64,000 nt of DNA from CAXBCP01 sp963974055. Its GTDB lineage: Bacteria; Pseudomonadota; Alphaproteobacteria; MPNO01; UBA830. A program made the position numbers and the translations under genes. The stretch is taken from assembly GCA_963974055.1 (NCBI GenBank), contig CAXBCP010000010.1, positions 72,997 through 136,996 of the forward strand, given 5' to 3'. Positions 8,712 through 18,174 of the stretch are shown piece after piece; the stretch's first letter is position 1; each line of letters opens with the position of its first letter. The notes below the pieces were generated by a model, which made no database searches, had not been told where the DNA came from, and worked only from the letters and a program-made list of their open reading frames with translations.

Positions 8712-9470
8712 ATGCCGGACACTGCACATACCAATCACATAACGACCGCGTTCTACGGGCTCGCGGATCCCAACATGTTCTACAAGGGCATCCAGACGGC
8801 GATAAACCAGGTTTCGTCGCAAGGCCTGTTTACCGGGGACAACCTGTTCACCTTCGGGCGGAATCTCAGTTTCCTTGAAGACGCGAAGTTCATGGAAGCG
8901 TTCGAAAAGCACACGGAAACGGTAATCGAAAAATCAATCCTCTGGCGCAGCTACATTCTGTCCTGGGCGGTGAAACGGGCGATGAACCTTCCGGGCGATT
9001 TTGCCGAATGCGGGTGTTACCGCGGTATCTCTGCGCGCATTCTCTGCGACTACGTGGATTTCGGCGCCAGCGACAAAACTTTCTACCTGTACGACCTGTT
9101 CGAGCATGACGAGGATATGTCCCATCATGCGATGCCGGCGCATTCCACCGATCTGTATGAAGAAGTCTGCGCCCGGTTCGCCGACATGCCGAACGTCAAG
9201 GTTACCCAGGGGGCCGTTCCCGCCAGCCTCGACCAGCTCGAACCCCCCGGCGACATCGCGTTTCTGCACATCGATATGAACAATGCCGAGGCCGAAGTCG
9301 GCGCGCTGGAGCGTCTTTTCGACAAAGTTGTGACCGGCGCCGTTATCGTTCTCGACGACTACGGGTGGGCCGCCTATCGGGACCAGAAAGACGGCGAGGA
9401 CGACTTCTTCGCAAAACAGGGTCTGCAGGTCCTCGAACTGCCGACCGGCCAGGGGCTCGTTCTGAAATAA
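8712..9470 (+). CDS. TylF/MycF-like class I SAM-dependent methyltransferase
   Basis: 252 residues from the ATG at 8712; GAGGCG lies 6 bases before it, so this start is preferred to the in-frame ATG at 8694. It has the TylF-family features: the SAM-binding segment GDFAECGCYRGISA near residue 95 and an acidic pair in HIDMNNAEAE, followed by VIVLDDYGW, which in MycF-like enzymes helps bind Mg. Family members O-methylate sugars, but many environmental members have no known substrate. The gene stands alone, ending 24 bases from the convergent ccoS. The dyad at 8649-8667 may control it. Confidence 0.8.
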   Translation: MPDTAHTNHITTAFYGLADPNMFYKGIQTAINQVSSQGLFTGDNLFTFGRNLSFLEDAKFMEAFEKHTETVIEKSILWRSYILSWAVKRAMNLPGDFAECGCYRGISARILCDYVDFGASDKTFYLYDLFEHDEDMSHHAMPAHSTDLYEEVCARFADMPNVKVTQGAVPASLDQLEPPGDIAFLHIDMNNAEAEVGALERLFDKVVTGAVIVLDDYGWAAYRDQKDGEDDFFAKQGLQVLELPTGQGLVLK

Positions 9471-9494
9471 GCGTCTGAAGCAGGCAGCGCAAAA

Positions 9495-9689
9495 TCACCC
9501 CGTCGGCGGCGGCGGCTCGCGGGGGTCACCCGCAGTTTCCTCGTCGCCGTCATCGAGGATACGGACGGCAGCGCCGTCGAGGTCCTCGAACTGACCGCTG
9601 CGAAGCGCCCATATAAAAGCGGCAAGCCCGGCAAAGCCCAGGATCAGGGCTGCCGGAATCAGCAACAGCAATATGTTCACCGCAGACAC
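9495..9689 (-). CDS. ccoS: CcoS/FixS, cbb3 oxidase assembly protein
   Basis: 64 residues: a single N-terminal membrane helix (ILLLLIPAALILGFAGLAAFIW trimmed to its hydrophobic core), then RSGQFEDLDGAAVRILDD, the typical CcoS signature. CcoS is needed to put cofactors into the cbb3 oxidase. It overlaps the end of ccoI by 13 bases and is the last gene of the ccoNOQPGHIS operon. A short Pro-rich tail ends the protein. Confidence 0.93.
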   Translation of the reverse strand: MSAVNILLLLIPAALILGFAGLAAFIWALRSGQFEDLDGAAVRILDDGDEETAGDPREPPPPTG

Positions 9690-11902
9690 CTGAATTTCAT
9701 GCGCGCCAGCCGAAGGGCGTTGAGCGTAACCAGTATCGAGGACGTCGACATCGCCACGGCGGCGATCAGCGGCGTTACATAGCCGGCGATCGCCAGCGGC
9801 ACCGCAAGGGCATTGTACCCCGCCGCGAGCCCGAAATTCGCGGTCACCATCCGCCGCGACCGGCGGGCGACCATGATCGCAATTCCCAGGGGCTCGAGCA
9901 GGTCCGACTGAAACACGAAATCCGCGGCTGTCTGAGAGATATCCGCACCCGATGCCGGCGATGCCGACACGAACGCCGCCGCCAGGGACGGCGCATCGTT
10001 CAGCCCGTCGCCGATCATCAGCACTTTGCGCCCCTGTGCTTCCAGTTCGGCAAGGCGCCCGACCTTCCCGTCGGGGCGGATGTCGGCACGGTACGTGTCG
10101 ATCCCAAGCTCCCTCGCGACCTGCGCCACAACGTCCGCACGGTCGCCGGACAGAAGCTCCACTGCATAGCCCTGATCTTTAAGCCAGTTCACGAACGCCC
10201 GGCTGTCGGGGCGCAAACTGTCCGCAAACGTAAACCGGACGGGATGTCGTCCGGGCCGGCACAGCCAGAGTTCGGTTCCGCTGTCCGGAACCGGCGATTC
10301 AACGCCGCAGAAGACGCGATTGCCGAGCCTGATTTCGTCGGCACCGATGCCCGCGCGGAGTCCCATCCCCGGCGTTTCCACGGTATCGGCGCGTACCGCG
10401 ACCGGTCCGGCGGCCCGCACAATCGCATTGCAGAGCGGATGACGGCTCGACACGGCGAACGATGCGGCAAGGCGAAGGTCTTCGGTATCTATTTCATCGA
10501 GATTGGTGATGCCGGGCCGACCCAGGGTCAGGGTGCCGGTCTTGTCGAGGACTACCGTGTCGATCGTCGCCAGCCGCTCCAGCGCATCCCCTGCCTTCAG
10601 GATGACACCCGATTTCATCAGCAGGCCGCTGGCGACGACCTGGACGGCGGGCACCGCGAGGCCGAGCGCACAGGGGCAGGTAATGATCAGGACGGCAACC
10701 GCGGTCAGCAACGCATCGTGGAAGGACACGCCGGCGATCAGCCACCACCCCGCAAGCGTTGCCAGCGCCAGAATATGCACCAGCGGCGCATAGAGCCGTG
10801 CGGCCCGGTCCGCCAGCCGAACATAGACCGACCGACCCTGTTCTGCGTTCTCCACCAATCGCACGATTTCGGCCAGGACCGTTTCGTCGCCGGTCGCCGA
10901 CGCCTTGATCTGGATCGCGGCCCCCGTGTTGAGCGTGCCGGCGAAAACGCCGTCTCCCGGCGCGACGGGAACAGGCTCCGTCTCGCCGGTCAGAAGGCTG
11001 GAATCGATCTGCGTTTCGCCCGTCATGACGGTGCCGTCCACCGGCACGCGGGCGCCGGTTGCGACCGATACGGTCATCCCTTTGACGACCGCCCGCGCGG
11101 GAAGCACCCGGCGCGTTCCGTCGGTGTCGATAACGATGGCGGGATGGGTGGCGAGCGCCGCCAGGTTTTCGGCGGTCGAACGCATCGCGCCCCGGGTGCG
11201 CATGTCGAGATATCTGCCGATCAGCAGAAAAAACAGCAGCATTACCGCAGCATCGAAATAGGCGTGCGGCCCGCCCGCGATTACCTCGAACAGACTGACC
11301 CCGGCGGTGACGACAACGGCGATGGAAATCGGCACGTCCATGTTGACCCGTCGTGCCGCGATGGCGCGAATGGCCGCCCGGAAGAACGGTCGTCCCGCAT
11401 AGGCGATCGCCGGCAGGGCGACGAGCGCCGACACCCAGTGAAGCAGCCCCCGCGTGACGGCCTCCATGTCGGAAAAGGCGCCGGCCCAGACGGCCACCGA
11501 CAACAGCATCACATTGCTGCTGGCGAACCCGGCGACTGCGAGACAGCGCAGCAGGAACGCTTCTTCGTCCGCCCGCTGGCCGCGCAAGGCCGCCGGATCG
11601 AACGGTATGGCGGGATAGCCGAGCGCGCCCAGCCGGGCGATCAGGTCGCCGGGCCTTGCCTCGTTTGCCTTCCAGCTCAGCCGCATCCGGCGGGTCGACA
11701 GGTTGACGCGCGCATCGACGACGCCGGGCTGGCTATGCATGGCGGTTTCGACCGTCTTGATGCAGTGCCCGCAATGCACGCCGTCGACCAGCAGGTTCAG
11801 GGTCTCGATTCCACCGTGTTCGTGCTGAACATAGGCTGTGGGGTCGGCACTGAATTCGGTTTCGTCGATCCTGTCGGGGGAAATCCGGTCTACCGCATTC
11901 AT
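9677..11902 (-). CDS. ccoI: CcoI/FixI, copper-type P1B ATPase
   Basis: 741 residues from the ATG at 11902, which overlaps the ccoH stop (ATGA). A longer in-frame start at 11977 would run into ccoH and is less likely. It has an N-terminal heavy-metal domain with GVHCGHC, the phosphatase-loop TGE, the transmembrane CPC (ITCPCALGLAVP), the phosphorylation site DKTGTLT and the hinge GDGLNDAPSL. It exports copper across the inner membrane for the Cu centre of cbb3 oxidase subunit CcoN. It sits between ccoH and ccoS in the usual order. Confidence 0.95.
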   Translation of the reverse strand: MNAVDRISPDRIDETEFSADPTAYVQHEHGGIETLNLLVDGVHCGHCIKTVETAMHSQPGVVDARVNLSTRRMRLSWKANEARPGDLIARLGALGYPAIPFDPAALRGQRADEEAFLLRCLAVAGFASSNVMLLSVAVWAGAFSDMEAVTRGLLHWVSALVALPAIAYAGRPFFRAAIRAIAARRVNMDVPISIAVVVTAGVSLFEVIAGGPHAYFDAAVMLLFFLLIGRYLDMRTRGAMRSTAENLAALATHPAIVIDTDGTRRVLPARAVVKGMTVSVATGARVPVDGTVMTGETQIDSSLLTGETEPVPVAPGDGVFAGTLNTGAAIQIKASATGDETVLAEIVRLVENAEQGRSVYVRLADRAARLYAPLVHILALATLAGWWLIAGVSFHDALLTAVAVLIITCPCALGLAVPAVQVVASGLLMKSGVILKAGDALERLATIDTVVLDKTGTLTLGRPGITNLDEIDTEDLRLAASFAVSSRHPLCNAIVRAAGPVAVRADTVETPGMGLRAGIGADEIRLGNRVFCGVESPVPDSGTELWLCRPGRHPVRFTFADSLRPDSRAFVNWLKDQGYAVELLSGDRADVVAQVARELGIDTYRADIRPDGKVGRLAELEAQGRKVLMIGDGLNDAPSLAAAFVSASPASGADISQTAADFVFQSDLLEPLGIAIMVARRSRRMVTANFGLAAGYNALAVPLAIAGYVTPLIAAVAMSTSSILVTLNALRLARMKFRCLR

Positions 11903-12399
11903 TCCGGCACCTGTACGGAATACTCGATGCGATAGGGCGGAAGACCTTCTTCCATGGCCGTGAAAACGATCTCCCATCGTCCCGGCGGCAACGGCGGCCG
12001 GTCCGCGCGATAACGTCCCGTCTCGATTTCGCGCAGGACGAGTTCCGTATCGCCGCGGTCGTGTACGGGCCGCCGCGCAACGGCGTTTATGCGCAGCCCG
12101 GAGACCGGGCGCGCCGATTTATCCGTCAGCCGGATTTCCATTACGCCGCGATCGGCGCTGATTTCGGATTTCCAGCCGCGCGCGCGCTGGCGGTCGGCGC
12201 GGTCCAGTTCCCGGTTGAAGTGCAGTCCCTTGCGATAGGCATCGGTCGACGTGACACCGGGATGCGTCTGGAGCGACACAAACAGGAACACGCCGTTCAC
12301 CGCGAAAATCACGGCAAAGAAGGCGATAAGAAAGACGAGCACGTGCCGCCCGGTCAGGGGCGGGCGCAGGAGGCTGAGGGGCCAGAACCAGATGTTCAT
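11899..12399 (-). CDS. ccoH: CcoH/FixH, cbb3 oxidase assembly protein
   Basis: 166 residues with one N-terminal membrane helix (VLVFLIAFFAVIFAVNGVFL) followed by a periplasmic beta-rich domain with the FixH features GVTSTDAYRKGLHFN and PPLPPGRWEIVF. CcoH stabilises late assembly stages of the cbb3 oxidase. It overlaps both neighbours by 4 bases (ATGA), so ccoG, ccoH and ccoI are translationally coupled. Confidence 0.93.
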   Translation of the reverse strand: MNIWFWPLSLLRPPLTGRHVLVFLIAFFAVIFAVNGVFLFVSLQTHPGVTSTDAYRKGLHFNRELDRADRQRARGWKSEISADRGVMEIRLTDKSARPVSGLRINAVARRPVHDRGDTELVLREIETGRYRADRPPLPPGRWEIVFTAMEEGLPPYRIEYSVQVPE

Positions 12400-13868
12400 C
12401 TCGCCCTCCGGAAAGTCGTCGCGCGATGGAAAACGACGTCGCTCGCCGTTTCCCTGACCGTCATGGAGAAGTCGGCGACGGGGGAACCGGTTCCCGGCGC
12501 GGTTACATGAACACGCAGGCTCCGCAAGCGGTCCGCATCGACCGTGACGGAAAGGCCGGGCTGGCCCACGATGGACAGGGTCGCGTCGTTGAGCCCTTCG
12601 GCGGATAGGGCGTAGGTGCGGGGCACGCGCTGTTTGTTGAGAATCTTGACCGTGTAGCCGTTGCGGATGCTGCCATCGCTCAGCTTGACGAAAAGCGGAT
12701 TGCGGTCGCGCAGGACCGTCAGCTCGGTATCGGCGCGCGATGCCAGTGCGACGAGCATCACAGTGCCGACCACGGCGATGAGAATCGCATAAATAATCGT
12801 CCGCGGCCGGAACAGTTTCGGCCGCGATGCCGCGCCCGCCGTTTGCGTCTGCAGACCTGCGACCGTGTCATAGGCGATCAGCCCGCGCGGCCGGCCGACT
12901 TTTTCCATGATGTCGTCGCAGGCGTCGATGCACAGCGCGCAGTTGATGCATTCGAGCTGTTCGCCGTCGCGGATGTCGATCCCCATCGGGCAGACGGCAA
13001 CGCAGGAATTGCAGTCCACGCAATCGCCGCGGCCGTCCCAGGGCTCGTTTTTCTTGTGCGATCCGCGCGGCTCGCCCCGCCATTTGCGATAGGTTACCAG
13101 CAGCGAATGCTCGTCCAGCATCGCGCCCTGGATGCGCGGCCACGGGCACATATAGGTGCAGACCTGTTCCCGCGCATGCCCGGCCAGCATGTAGGTGGTA
13201 AAGGTCAGCACGCCGATGAAAATGTAGGATACAAGAGGCGCATCGAACCGGACCAGTTGCGCGGCCAGGGTCGGTGCGTCGGCGAAATAGAATACCCAGG
13301 CGCCGCCCGTACAGACGGCGATGATCAGCCATGCTGCATGTTTAAGGGCGCGTTTTCGAATTTTCGCCGCCGACCACGGCGCATCGTTAAGGCGCATACG
13401 GGCGTTGCGGTCGCCCTCTATCAGTCGTTCGACCAAGATGAACAGATCCGTCCAGACCGTCTGCGGGCAGGTATATCCGCACCAGACGCGCCCGGCGATG
13501 CTTGTTATCAGGAACAGCGACAGCGCTGCCAGGATCAGCAAACCCGTGACGAAGTATATTTCCTGCGGCCAGATTTCGATGAAAAAGAAATAAAAACGCT
13601 GGGTAGGAAAATCGACCAGCACCGCCTGGTCCGGGGAATTGGGACCCCGGTCCCAGCGAACCCACGGCAGCAGGTAATAAATGCCAAGCGTCACCGCGAG
13701 GATGCCCCATTTCAGTTTGCGGAACGGCCCGGACGCCTTGCGCGGAAATATTTTTTTCCGCTTTTCGTAAAGCGGCCGGTTTGCCGAAGCATTAACCGCC
13801 TCGACGTCGATGCGCTCTACGCCCGGTGCGTTCGGGGCGGTGGTGTCGCCGGTGTCGTTGGGGGGCAT
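12396..13868 (-). CDS. ccoG: CcoG/FixG/RdxA, membrane iron-sulfur protein
   Basis: 490 residues. Membrane helices in the first half carry CGYTCPQTVWTDLF. Two 4Fe-4S clusters are bound by CVDCNSCVAVCPMG and CINCALCIDACD (about 285-325). A C-terminal immunoglobulin-like periplasmic domain follows. CcoG is thought to reduce copper for delivery to cbb3 oxidase. The gene follows ccoP by 15 bases and overlaps ccoH. Confidence 0.95.
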   Translation of the reverse strand: MPPNDTGDTTAPNAPGVERIDVEAVNASANRPLYEKRKKIFPRKASGPFRKLKWGILAVTLGIYYLLPWVRWDRGPNSPDQAVLVDFPTQRFYFFFIEIWPQEIYFVTGLLILAALSLFLITSIAGRVWCGYTCPQTVWTDLFILVERLIEGDRNARMRLNDAPWSAAKIRKRALKHAAWLIIAVCTGGAWVFYFADAPTLAAQLVRFDAPLVSYIFIGVLTFTTYMLAGHAREQVCTYMCPWPRIQGAMLDEHSLLVTYRKWRGEPRGSHKKNEPWDGRGDCVDCNSCVAVCPMGIDIRDGEQLECINCALCIDACDDIMEKVGRPRGLIAYDTVAGLQTQTAGAASRPKLFRPRTIIYAILIAVVGTVMLVALASRADTELTVLRDRNPLFVKLSDGSIRNGYTVKILNKQRVPRTYALSAEGLNDATLSIVGQPGLSVTVDADRLRSLRVHVTAPGTGSPVADFSMTVRETASDVVFHRATTFRRAR

Positions 13869-13883
13869 CCTCTCCGCGGGCGG

Positions 13884-14768
13884 TTACTGCCCGCCTCCGA
13901 GCGAATGAACGAAGATCGTCAATTGCTTGATCGTCTCCGGTGTCAGGCGGTCCTTCCAGGCCGGCATGACGCCGCGGCGGCTATTGTGGACAGTGTGCCG
14001 GATCGATGCCCGGTCGCCGCCAAAGAGCCAGATGCCGTCGGTCAGGTTGGGGGCGCCGAATTCCTGGTTTCCCTTGCCGTCCTTGCCGTGGCATATCGCG
14101 CATTGCTCCGCGAACACGGCAGCGCCGCGTTTTGCCGCTTCCGGGTTCGCGGCGCGGCCCGACAGCGAGACGACATATTCGACGACATTGGCGACCTGGG
14201 CGGGTTCGAGAAGTTCGTCGCGTCCGAAGGCGGGCATTTCGCTGACTCGCGCATCGTCGTCACCGTTCCGGACGCCGTGCCGGATCGTGTAGGAAATCTG
14301 TTCCAGCTTTCCGCCCCACATCCAGGCGTCGTCATTCAGGTTCGGATACCCTTTCGAGCCCTGCGCGCCTGAGCCATGGCACTGCGAGCAGTTGACGGCG
14401 AAGGCCGACCGCCCGCCTGCCATAGAGAACGAGAGGAGTTCGGGGTCGTTCCGGATTTCCGCCAGGGACTTCGCGGCGATTCGCTCCAGGTAAACCGACT
14501 GGGCATCGCGGTTCTGCGCGATCTTCTTTTCGACGACAGCGCGCTGCGAATAGCCGATGACGCCGGTCGTATAGCCGCTGATCGTCGGCCATGCGGGCAT
14601 GACCACCCAATAGGCAATCGCCCACAGGATGCAGGCATACCAGGTCCACAGCCACCAGCGCGGCAGCGGGTTGTCGAGCTCGCGGATGCCGTCCCATTCG
14701 TGTCCGGTCGTGCCCGCCGGCGCGGTATCGCCGCTAGAGGACGGCGTGTTGTTGTCTGCTGCCGCCAT
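13884..14768 (-). CDS. ccoP: CcoP, di-haem cytochrome c subunit of cbb3 oxidase
   Basis: 294 residues. One N-terminal membrane helix (about 40-65) anchors two c-type haem domains with CSQCH near residue 132 and CAICH near residue 220; candidate Met ligands occur in SEMPAF and GVMPAW. It passes electrons from the bc1 complex or soluble cytochromes to CcoO and CcoN on the periplasmic side. It starts 2 bases after the ccoQ stop. Confidence 0.96.
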   Translation of the reverse strand: MAAADNNTPSSSGDTAPAGTTGHEWDGIRELDNPLPRWWLWTWYACILWAIAYWVVMPAWPTISGYTTGVIGYSQRAVVEKKIAQNRDAQSVYLERIAAKSLAEIRNDPELLSFSMAGGRSAFAVNCSQCHGSGAQGSKGYPNLNDDAWMWGGKLEQISYTIRHGVRNGDDDARVSEMPAFGRDELLEPAQVANVVEYVVSLSGRAANPEAAKRGAAVFAEQCAICHGKDGKGNQEFGAPNLTDGIWLFGGDRASIRHTVHNSRRGVMPAWKDRLTPETIKQLTIFVHSLGGGQ

Positions 14769-14770
14769 CC

Positions 14771-14920
14771 TCAGTCCTCCTTGAGCGGGATATGCGCCGC
14801 ATCGTCGAACTTGTCGCGGTTGCGCGGCCAGAGCGCATAGACCAGGGCGCCGACGAACATCACGACGAGACCGATAAGGCCCCAGGTCGCGGCGAATACA
14901 CGTGCGGTTTCATAATCCAT
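14771..14920 (-). CDS. ccoQ: CcoQ, small membrane subunit of cbb3 oxidase
   Basis: 49 residues, read directly from the minus strand between ccoO and ccoP. It starts MDYETARVFAATWG, has one membrane helix (LIGLVVMFVGALVYALWP) and ends with a charged tail (RNRDKFDDAAHIPLKED). Size, position and the helix-plus-acidic-tail layout match CcoQ. An AGGAAG ribosome site lies before the ATG. Gaps of 9 and 2 bases to its neighbours fit the operon. Confidence 0.92.
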   Translation of the reverse strand: MDYETARVFAATWGLIGLVVMFVGALVYALWPRNRDKFDDAAHIPLKED

Positions 14921-14929
14921 CGGGCTTCC

Positions 14930-15664
14930 TCAACGCAGGTTGTCGCCGTCGGCGCGGTATGATTTGAAGTCGACTAGCGTTCCCAGCATCTGCAGATACG
15001 CGATCAACGCGTCCATTTCGGTCACCGATTTCGGATTGCCGTCGAAATCGCGGACCTGCGCTTTCGGGTATCGCTTCATCAGCGCATCGATGCCATCGGC
15101 ATCCGGGTTGGCCTGCGCGGCGGCGTCCCTGGCGGCATTGGCGATCATGTCCGTATCGTAGGGAACGCCGACTGTCGCATTCGCCTTCAGGTGTTCCGCA
15201 ATGTCATTCAGCCGGGCCGGACGTTCCGCGAGAAACGGATAGCCTGGCATGATCGATTCGGGGACCACGCTGGTCGGCTTGGTCAGGTGTTCGCGGTGCC
15301 AGTCGTCGGAATAGCGGCCGCCGACCCGGGCGAGGTCCGGACCGGTCCGTTTCGATCCCCACTGGAACGGGTGGTCGAACTTGCTCTCTGCGGCGAGGCT
15401 GTAATGACCGTAGCGGTCGACTTCGTCGCGCAGCGCCCGGATCATCTGCGAATGACAGTTGTAGCAGCCTTCGCGGATATAGATGTTGCGGCCTGCAAGC
15501 TCCAGCGGCGTGTACGGACGTACGCCGCGCACGGTCTCGATCGTGCTTTTGAGGTAGTACAGCGGCACGATCTCGACCAGTCCGCCGATCGAGACCACCA
15601 GCAGGGTCAGGATCACCATCAGGATTGAATTCTTCTCGATCGTCGAATGACGGAATTTAGCCAT
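14930..15664 (-). CDS. ccoO: CcoO, mono-haem cytochrome c subunit of cbb3 oxidase
   Basis: 244 residues with one N-terminal membrane helix and a periplasmic cytochrome domain with the haem site CYNCHSQMIR near residue 67. CcoO is the second core subunit and takes electrons from CcoP to CcoN. The gene starts 12 bases after the ccoN stop. Length and motif order are normal. Confidence 0.96.
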   Translation of the reverse strand: MAKFRHSTIEKNSILMVILTLLVVSIGGLVEIVPLYYLKSTIETVRGVRPYTPLELAGRNIYIREGCYNCHSQMIRALRDEVDRYGHYSLAAESKFDHPFQWGSKRTGPDLARVGGRYSDDWHREHLTKPTSVVPESIMPGYPFLAERPARLNDIAEHLKANATVGVPYDTDMIANAARDAAAQANPDADGIDALMKRYPKAQVRDFDGNPKSVTEMDALIAYLQMLGTLVDFKSYRADGDNLR

Positions 15665-15676
15665 TTCTGCCTCCCG

Positions 15677-17317
15677 TCACGCTGCCGCCGGCTGGACGGA
15701 TGCGTCCGTCACAGCCAGGGGTTCGGTTTCACGGATATCGCCGCGGGCGGTGCGCCACAGGTTGTAGGCCATGATCACCGCGCCCGCGAGGAACAGCACC
15801 CCGCCAAGGGCGCGGATGACATAGAACGGGTGCATCGCCGCGACGGTTTCGACGAATGAGTATTCGAGAAAACCGAGCGTGTCGTAGGCGCGCCACATCA
15901 GGCCCTGCATGATGCCGGATACCCACATGGCGGTGATGTAGAGAACGATCCCGGTGGACGCGACCCAGAAATGCCATTCGACCAGTTTCAGAGAATACAG
16001 CCGTTCGCGTTTCCACAATACCGGCGTCATCGCGTACAGGGCGCCGAAGCTGACATAGCCGACCCAGCCGAGCGCGCCTGAATGCACATGGCCGATCGTC
16101 CAGTCGGTATAATGGCTGAGCGCGTTCACGGCCTTGATGGACATCAGCGGGCCTTCGAACGTGCTCATCCCGTAGAATGCCACCGATACGACCAGCATCC
16201 GCAGGACCGGGTCGGTGCGCAGTTTGTCCCAGGCGCCGGACAGCGTCATCAGGCCGTTGATCATCCCGCCCCAGGACGGCATCCACAGCATGATCGAAAA
16301 CGTCATGCCCAGGGTCTGTGCCCAGTCGGGTAGTGCCGTGTAATGCAGGTGATGCGGCCCCGCCCAGATATAGAGAAAGATCAGGGCCCAGAAATGGATG
16401 ATCGACAGGCGGTAGGAATAGACCGGTCGGTTCGCCTGTTTGGGGATAAAGTAATACATGATCCCCAGGAAACCGGCCGTCAGGAAAAACCCGACGGCGT
16501 TATGGCCGTACCACCATTGGGTCAGCGCGTCCTGGACGCCGGACCACGCGATGTAGCTTTTCGAACCGAAGAACGATACCGGCACCGTCGCGTTGTTCAC
16601 CAGGTGCAGCATCGCGATGGTTACGATAAAGGCGAGATAGAACCAGTTCGCGACATAAATATGGGGCTCTCTGCGCCGTGCCAGCGTTGCCATGAATACC
16701 AGCAGATAGGTTACCCAGACGAGGGTCAGCCAGATGTCCACGTACCATTCCGGCTCCGCGTATTCCTTGGACTGCGTGACGCCGAGCAGATAGCCCGATG
16801 CCGCCAGAACCAGGAAGAGCTGATAGCCCCAGAATACGAACCAGGGTGCAATATTTCCCGCCAGGCGGGTTCGGCAGGTGCGCTGGACGACGTGGAACGA
16901 TGTGGCGATCAGCACGTTGCCGCCGAAGGCGAAAATTACGGCGGATGTATGAAGCGGGCGGAGGCGCCCGAAATTTGTCCAGGGCAGGTCGAAGTTAAGG
17001 ACCGGAAACGCGAGTTGAAGCGCGAGCCAAAGACCGACGCTGAAACCGACAATGCCCCAGAATGTCGATGCGACGACACCGGCGCGGACGATTGCTTCGT
17101 TGTAAACCGGGCTTCCGTTTACATCCGCAGGGCGGACATAGCGGTCGCGGCGCAATGCCTCGCGCAGCGTCAGGACGAGCCCCGCCGCGCAGAACGCAAA
17201 GAAGATGAAGCCGTGCGCATAGAACGCCTCGTCCTGTGCGCGAATTTCTATCTGTTGGGCGTAAATGCCCCCGGCGGCGAAAAAAACCACCCATAACCAC
17301 GGAGTTAGCGCCGCCAT
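15677..17317 (-). CDS. ccoN: CcoN, catalytic subunit I of cbb3-type cytochrome c oxidase
   Basis: 546 residues, polytopic. Haem and copper ligands are visible: the low-spin haem His in RPLHTSAVIFAFGGN, CuB/Tyr-linked elements in WWYGHNAVGFFL, HHLHY, and the haem b3/b histidines in TIGHVHSGALGW. This high-affinity oxidase reduces oxygen to water and pumps protons under microaerobic conditions. The ribosome site AGGAG precedes the ATG. The upstream region holds an FNR-like box at 17373-17386, as is typical for cco operons. It is the first gene of ccoNOQPGHIS. Confidence 0.97.
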   Translation of the reverse strand: MAALTPWLWVVFFAAGGIYAQQIEIRAQDEAFYAHGFIFFAFCAAGLVLTLREALRRDRYVRPADVNGSPVYNEAIVRAGVVASTFWGIVGFSVGLWLALQLAFPVLNFDLPWTNFGRLRPLHTSAVIFAFGGNVLIATSFHVVQRTCRTRLAGNIAPWFVFWGYQLFLVLAASGYLLGVTQSKEYAEPEWYVDIWLTLVWVTYLLVFMATLARRREPHIYVANWFYLAFIVTIAMLHLVNNATVPVSFFGSKSYIAWSGVQDALTQWWYGHNAVGFFLTAGFLGIMYYFIPKQANRPVYSYRLSIIHFWALIFLYIWAGPHHLHYTALPDWAQTLGMTFSIMLWMPSWGGMINGLMTLSGAWDKLRTDPVLRMLVVSVAFYGMSTFEGPLMSIKAVNALSHYTDWTIGHVHSGALGWVGYVSFGALYAMTPVLWKRERLYSLKLVEWHFWVASTGIVLYITAMWVSGIMQGLMWRAYDTLGFLEYSFVETVAAMHPFYVIRALGGVLFLAGAVIMAYNLWRTARGDIRETEPLAVTDASVQPAAA

Positions 17318-17372
17318 TTTCGTCTCCTGCGTATGACGTTGCGGACGCTACTTAAGCGCAGGGCCCGCCAAC

Positions 17373-17386
17373 TTGATCCAAATTAA
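17373..17386 (-). promoter_or_regulatory. FNR/FixK-type box (one mismatch) upstream of ccoN
   Basis: TTGATccaaATTAA differs by one base from TTGAT-N4-ATCAA. Its centre is 62 bases before the ccoN ATG, so class II activation would start transcription near 17338 with a weak TAGCGT -10 at 17350-17345 (minus strand). The plus-strand cytochrome gene at 17495 could share it. Confidence 0.75.
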
Positions 17387-17494
17387 CTTGAGGGTGGCCG
17401 GAAAGTTGTTTCGTGTGCGACAAATTGGCGTGTTTCAAATACGCGTGCGGCCCCTCATTGGCTAATCCGCCAAAAACTTAGGAATATGTAGTTG

Positions 17495-17842
17495 ATGAAT
17501 AGTTTACCATCGATCCTGTTGTCGGCATTGATGTTTTTGCTTCTCTCGGGAATGCCTTTCGCGTCTCATGCGGGCGGTGCCGACCCGGTTGACGTCGAAC
17601 TCGGACGCAAACTCGCCGAAACACGGTGCGCACATTGCCATGCCGTTGGACGGACCGGGGAAAGTCCGCTCTCGGCGGCGCCGGCCTTCAGGACTCTCGG
17701 GCGTAAATGGCCGGTGGATAACTTGGCCGAAGCACTTGCCGAGGGGATCGTCGTCGGGCATCCGGCGATGCCCGCATTCGCGTTTTCGCCCGCCGAAATC
17801 GAAAATTTTCTCGGTTGGCTCGACGCTGTCCAGGAACGCTGA
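17495..17842 (+). CDS. Small exported mono-haem cytochrome c
   Basis: 115 residues from the ATG at 17495 (a TTG directly before it is less likely). A signal peptide ends near ASHAGG. One haem c site CAHCH lies near residue 46, and an axial Met is likely in HPAMPAF. The class I fold is short. It probably carries electrons in the periplasm; it is divergent from ccoN across a region with an FNR-like box and could feed the oxidase. It converges on the second small cytochrome gene with a 4-base gap. Confidence 0.88.
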   Translation: MNSLPSILLSALMFLLLSGMPFASHAGGADPVDVELGRKLAETRCAHCHAVGRTGESPLSAAPAFRTLGRKWPVDNLAEALAEGIVVGHPAMPAFAFSPAEIENFLGWLDAVQER

Positions 17843-17846
17843 CCTG

Positions 17847-18173
17847 CTAATCGGGCGGGCGGAGCGAGTGGATATAGGCGATCACGTCATCAAGCTGTTG
17901 CCGCGAGAGGTGAACTTTCGGCATCGGGGGGTGAGGATCCGATAAAACCTGCAACAAGCGGTCGCGGTCGAATGTTCCGCGCCGGGCGATCAGGTCGAAA
18001 GGCGGGGCGGTGTCCCGGCCTGCCGTCCGGCCGGAGACCGTATGGCAGGATACGCACCAGGTTTCGGCAATTTTCTGTCCGGCCGACGGATCGGCGGCCA
18101 GCGCCGGACCCGGCCACGCCGGTCCGGTCGTCAGGCCGAACAGCAGCGATATCAGGGCGATATTCTTATACAT
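17847..18173 (-). CDS. Second small exported mono-haem cytochrome c
   Basis: 108 residues. The signal peptide ends near ALAADP. The haem site CVSCH lies near residue 41, and the likely axial Met in HPPMPKV near residue 83. It starts 1 base after the stop of the 99-residue unknown gene, so both come from one transcript that begins near the FNR boxes at 18549-18607. Its likely role is periplasmic electron transfer at low oxygen; the partner is not shown by the sequence. Confidence 0.88.
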   Translation of the reverse strand: MYKNIALISLLFGLTTGPAWPGPALAADPSAGQKIAETWCVSCHTVSGRTAGRDTAPPFDLIARRGTFDRDRLLQVLSDPHPPMPKVHLSRQQLDDVIAYIHSLRPPD

Positions 18174-18174
18174 T

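Noticed and set aside
10244..11935. Long plus-strand frame opposite ccoI
   Set aside because: It is antisense to a gene with every P1B ATPase motif; the peptide is rich in Arg, Gly and Asp without domains.
16343..17296. Plus-strand frame opposite ccoN
   Set aside because: ccoN is certain on the minus strand; the antisense peptide has no family likeness.
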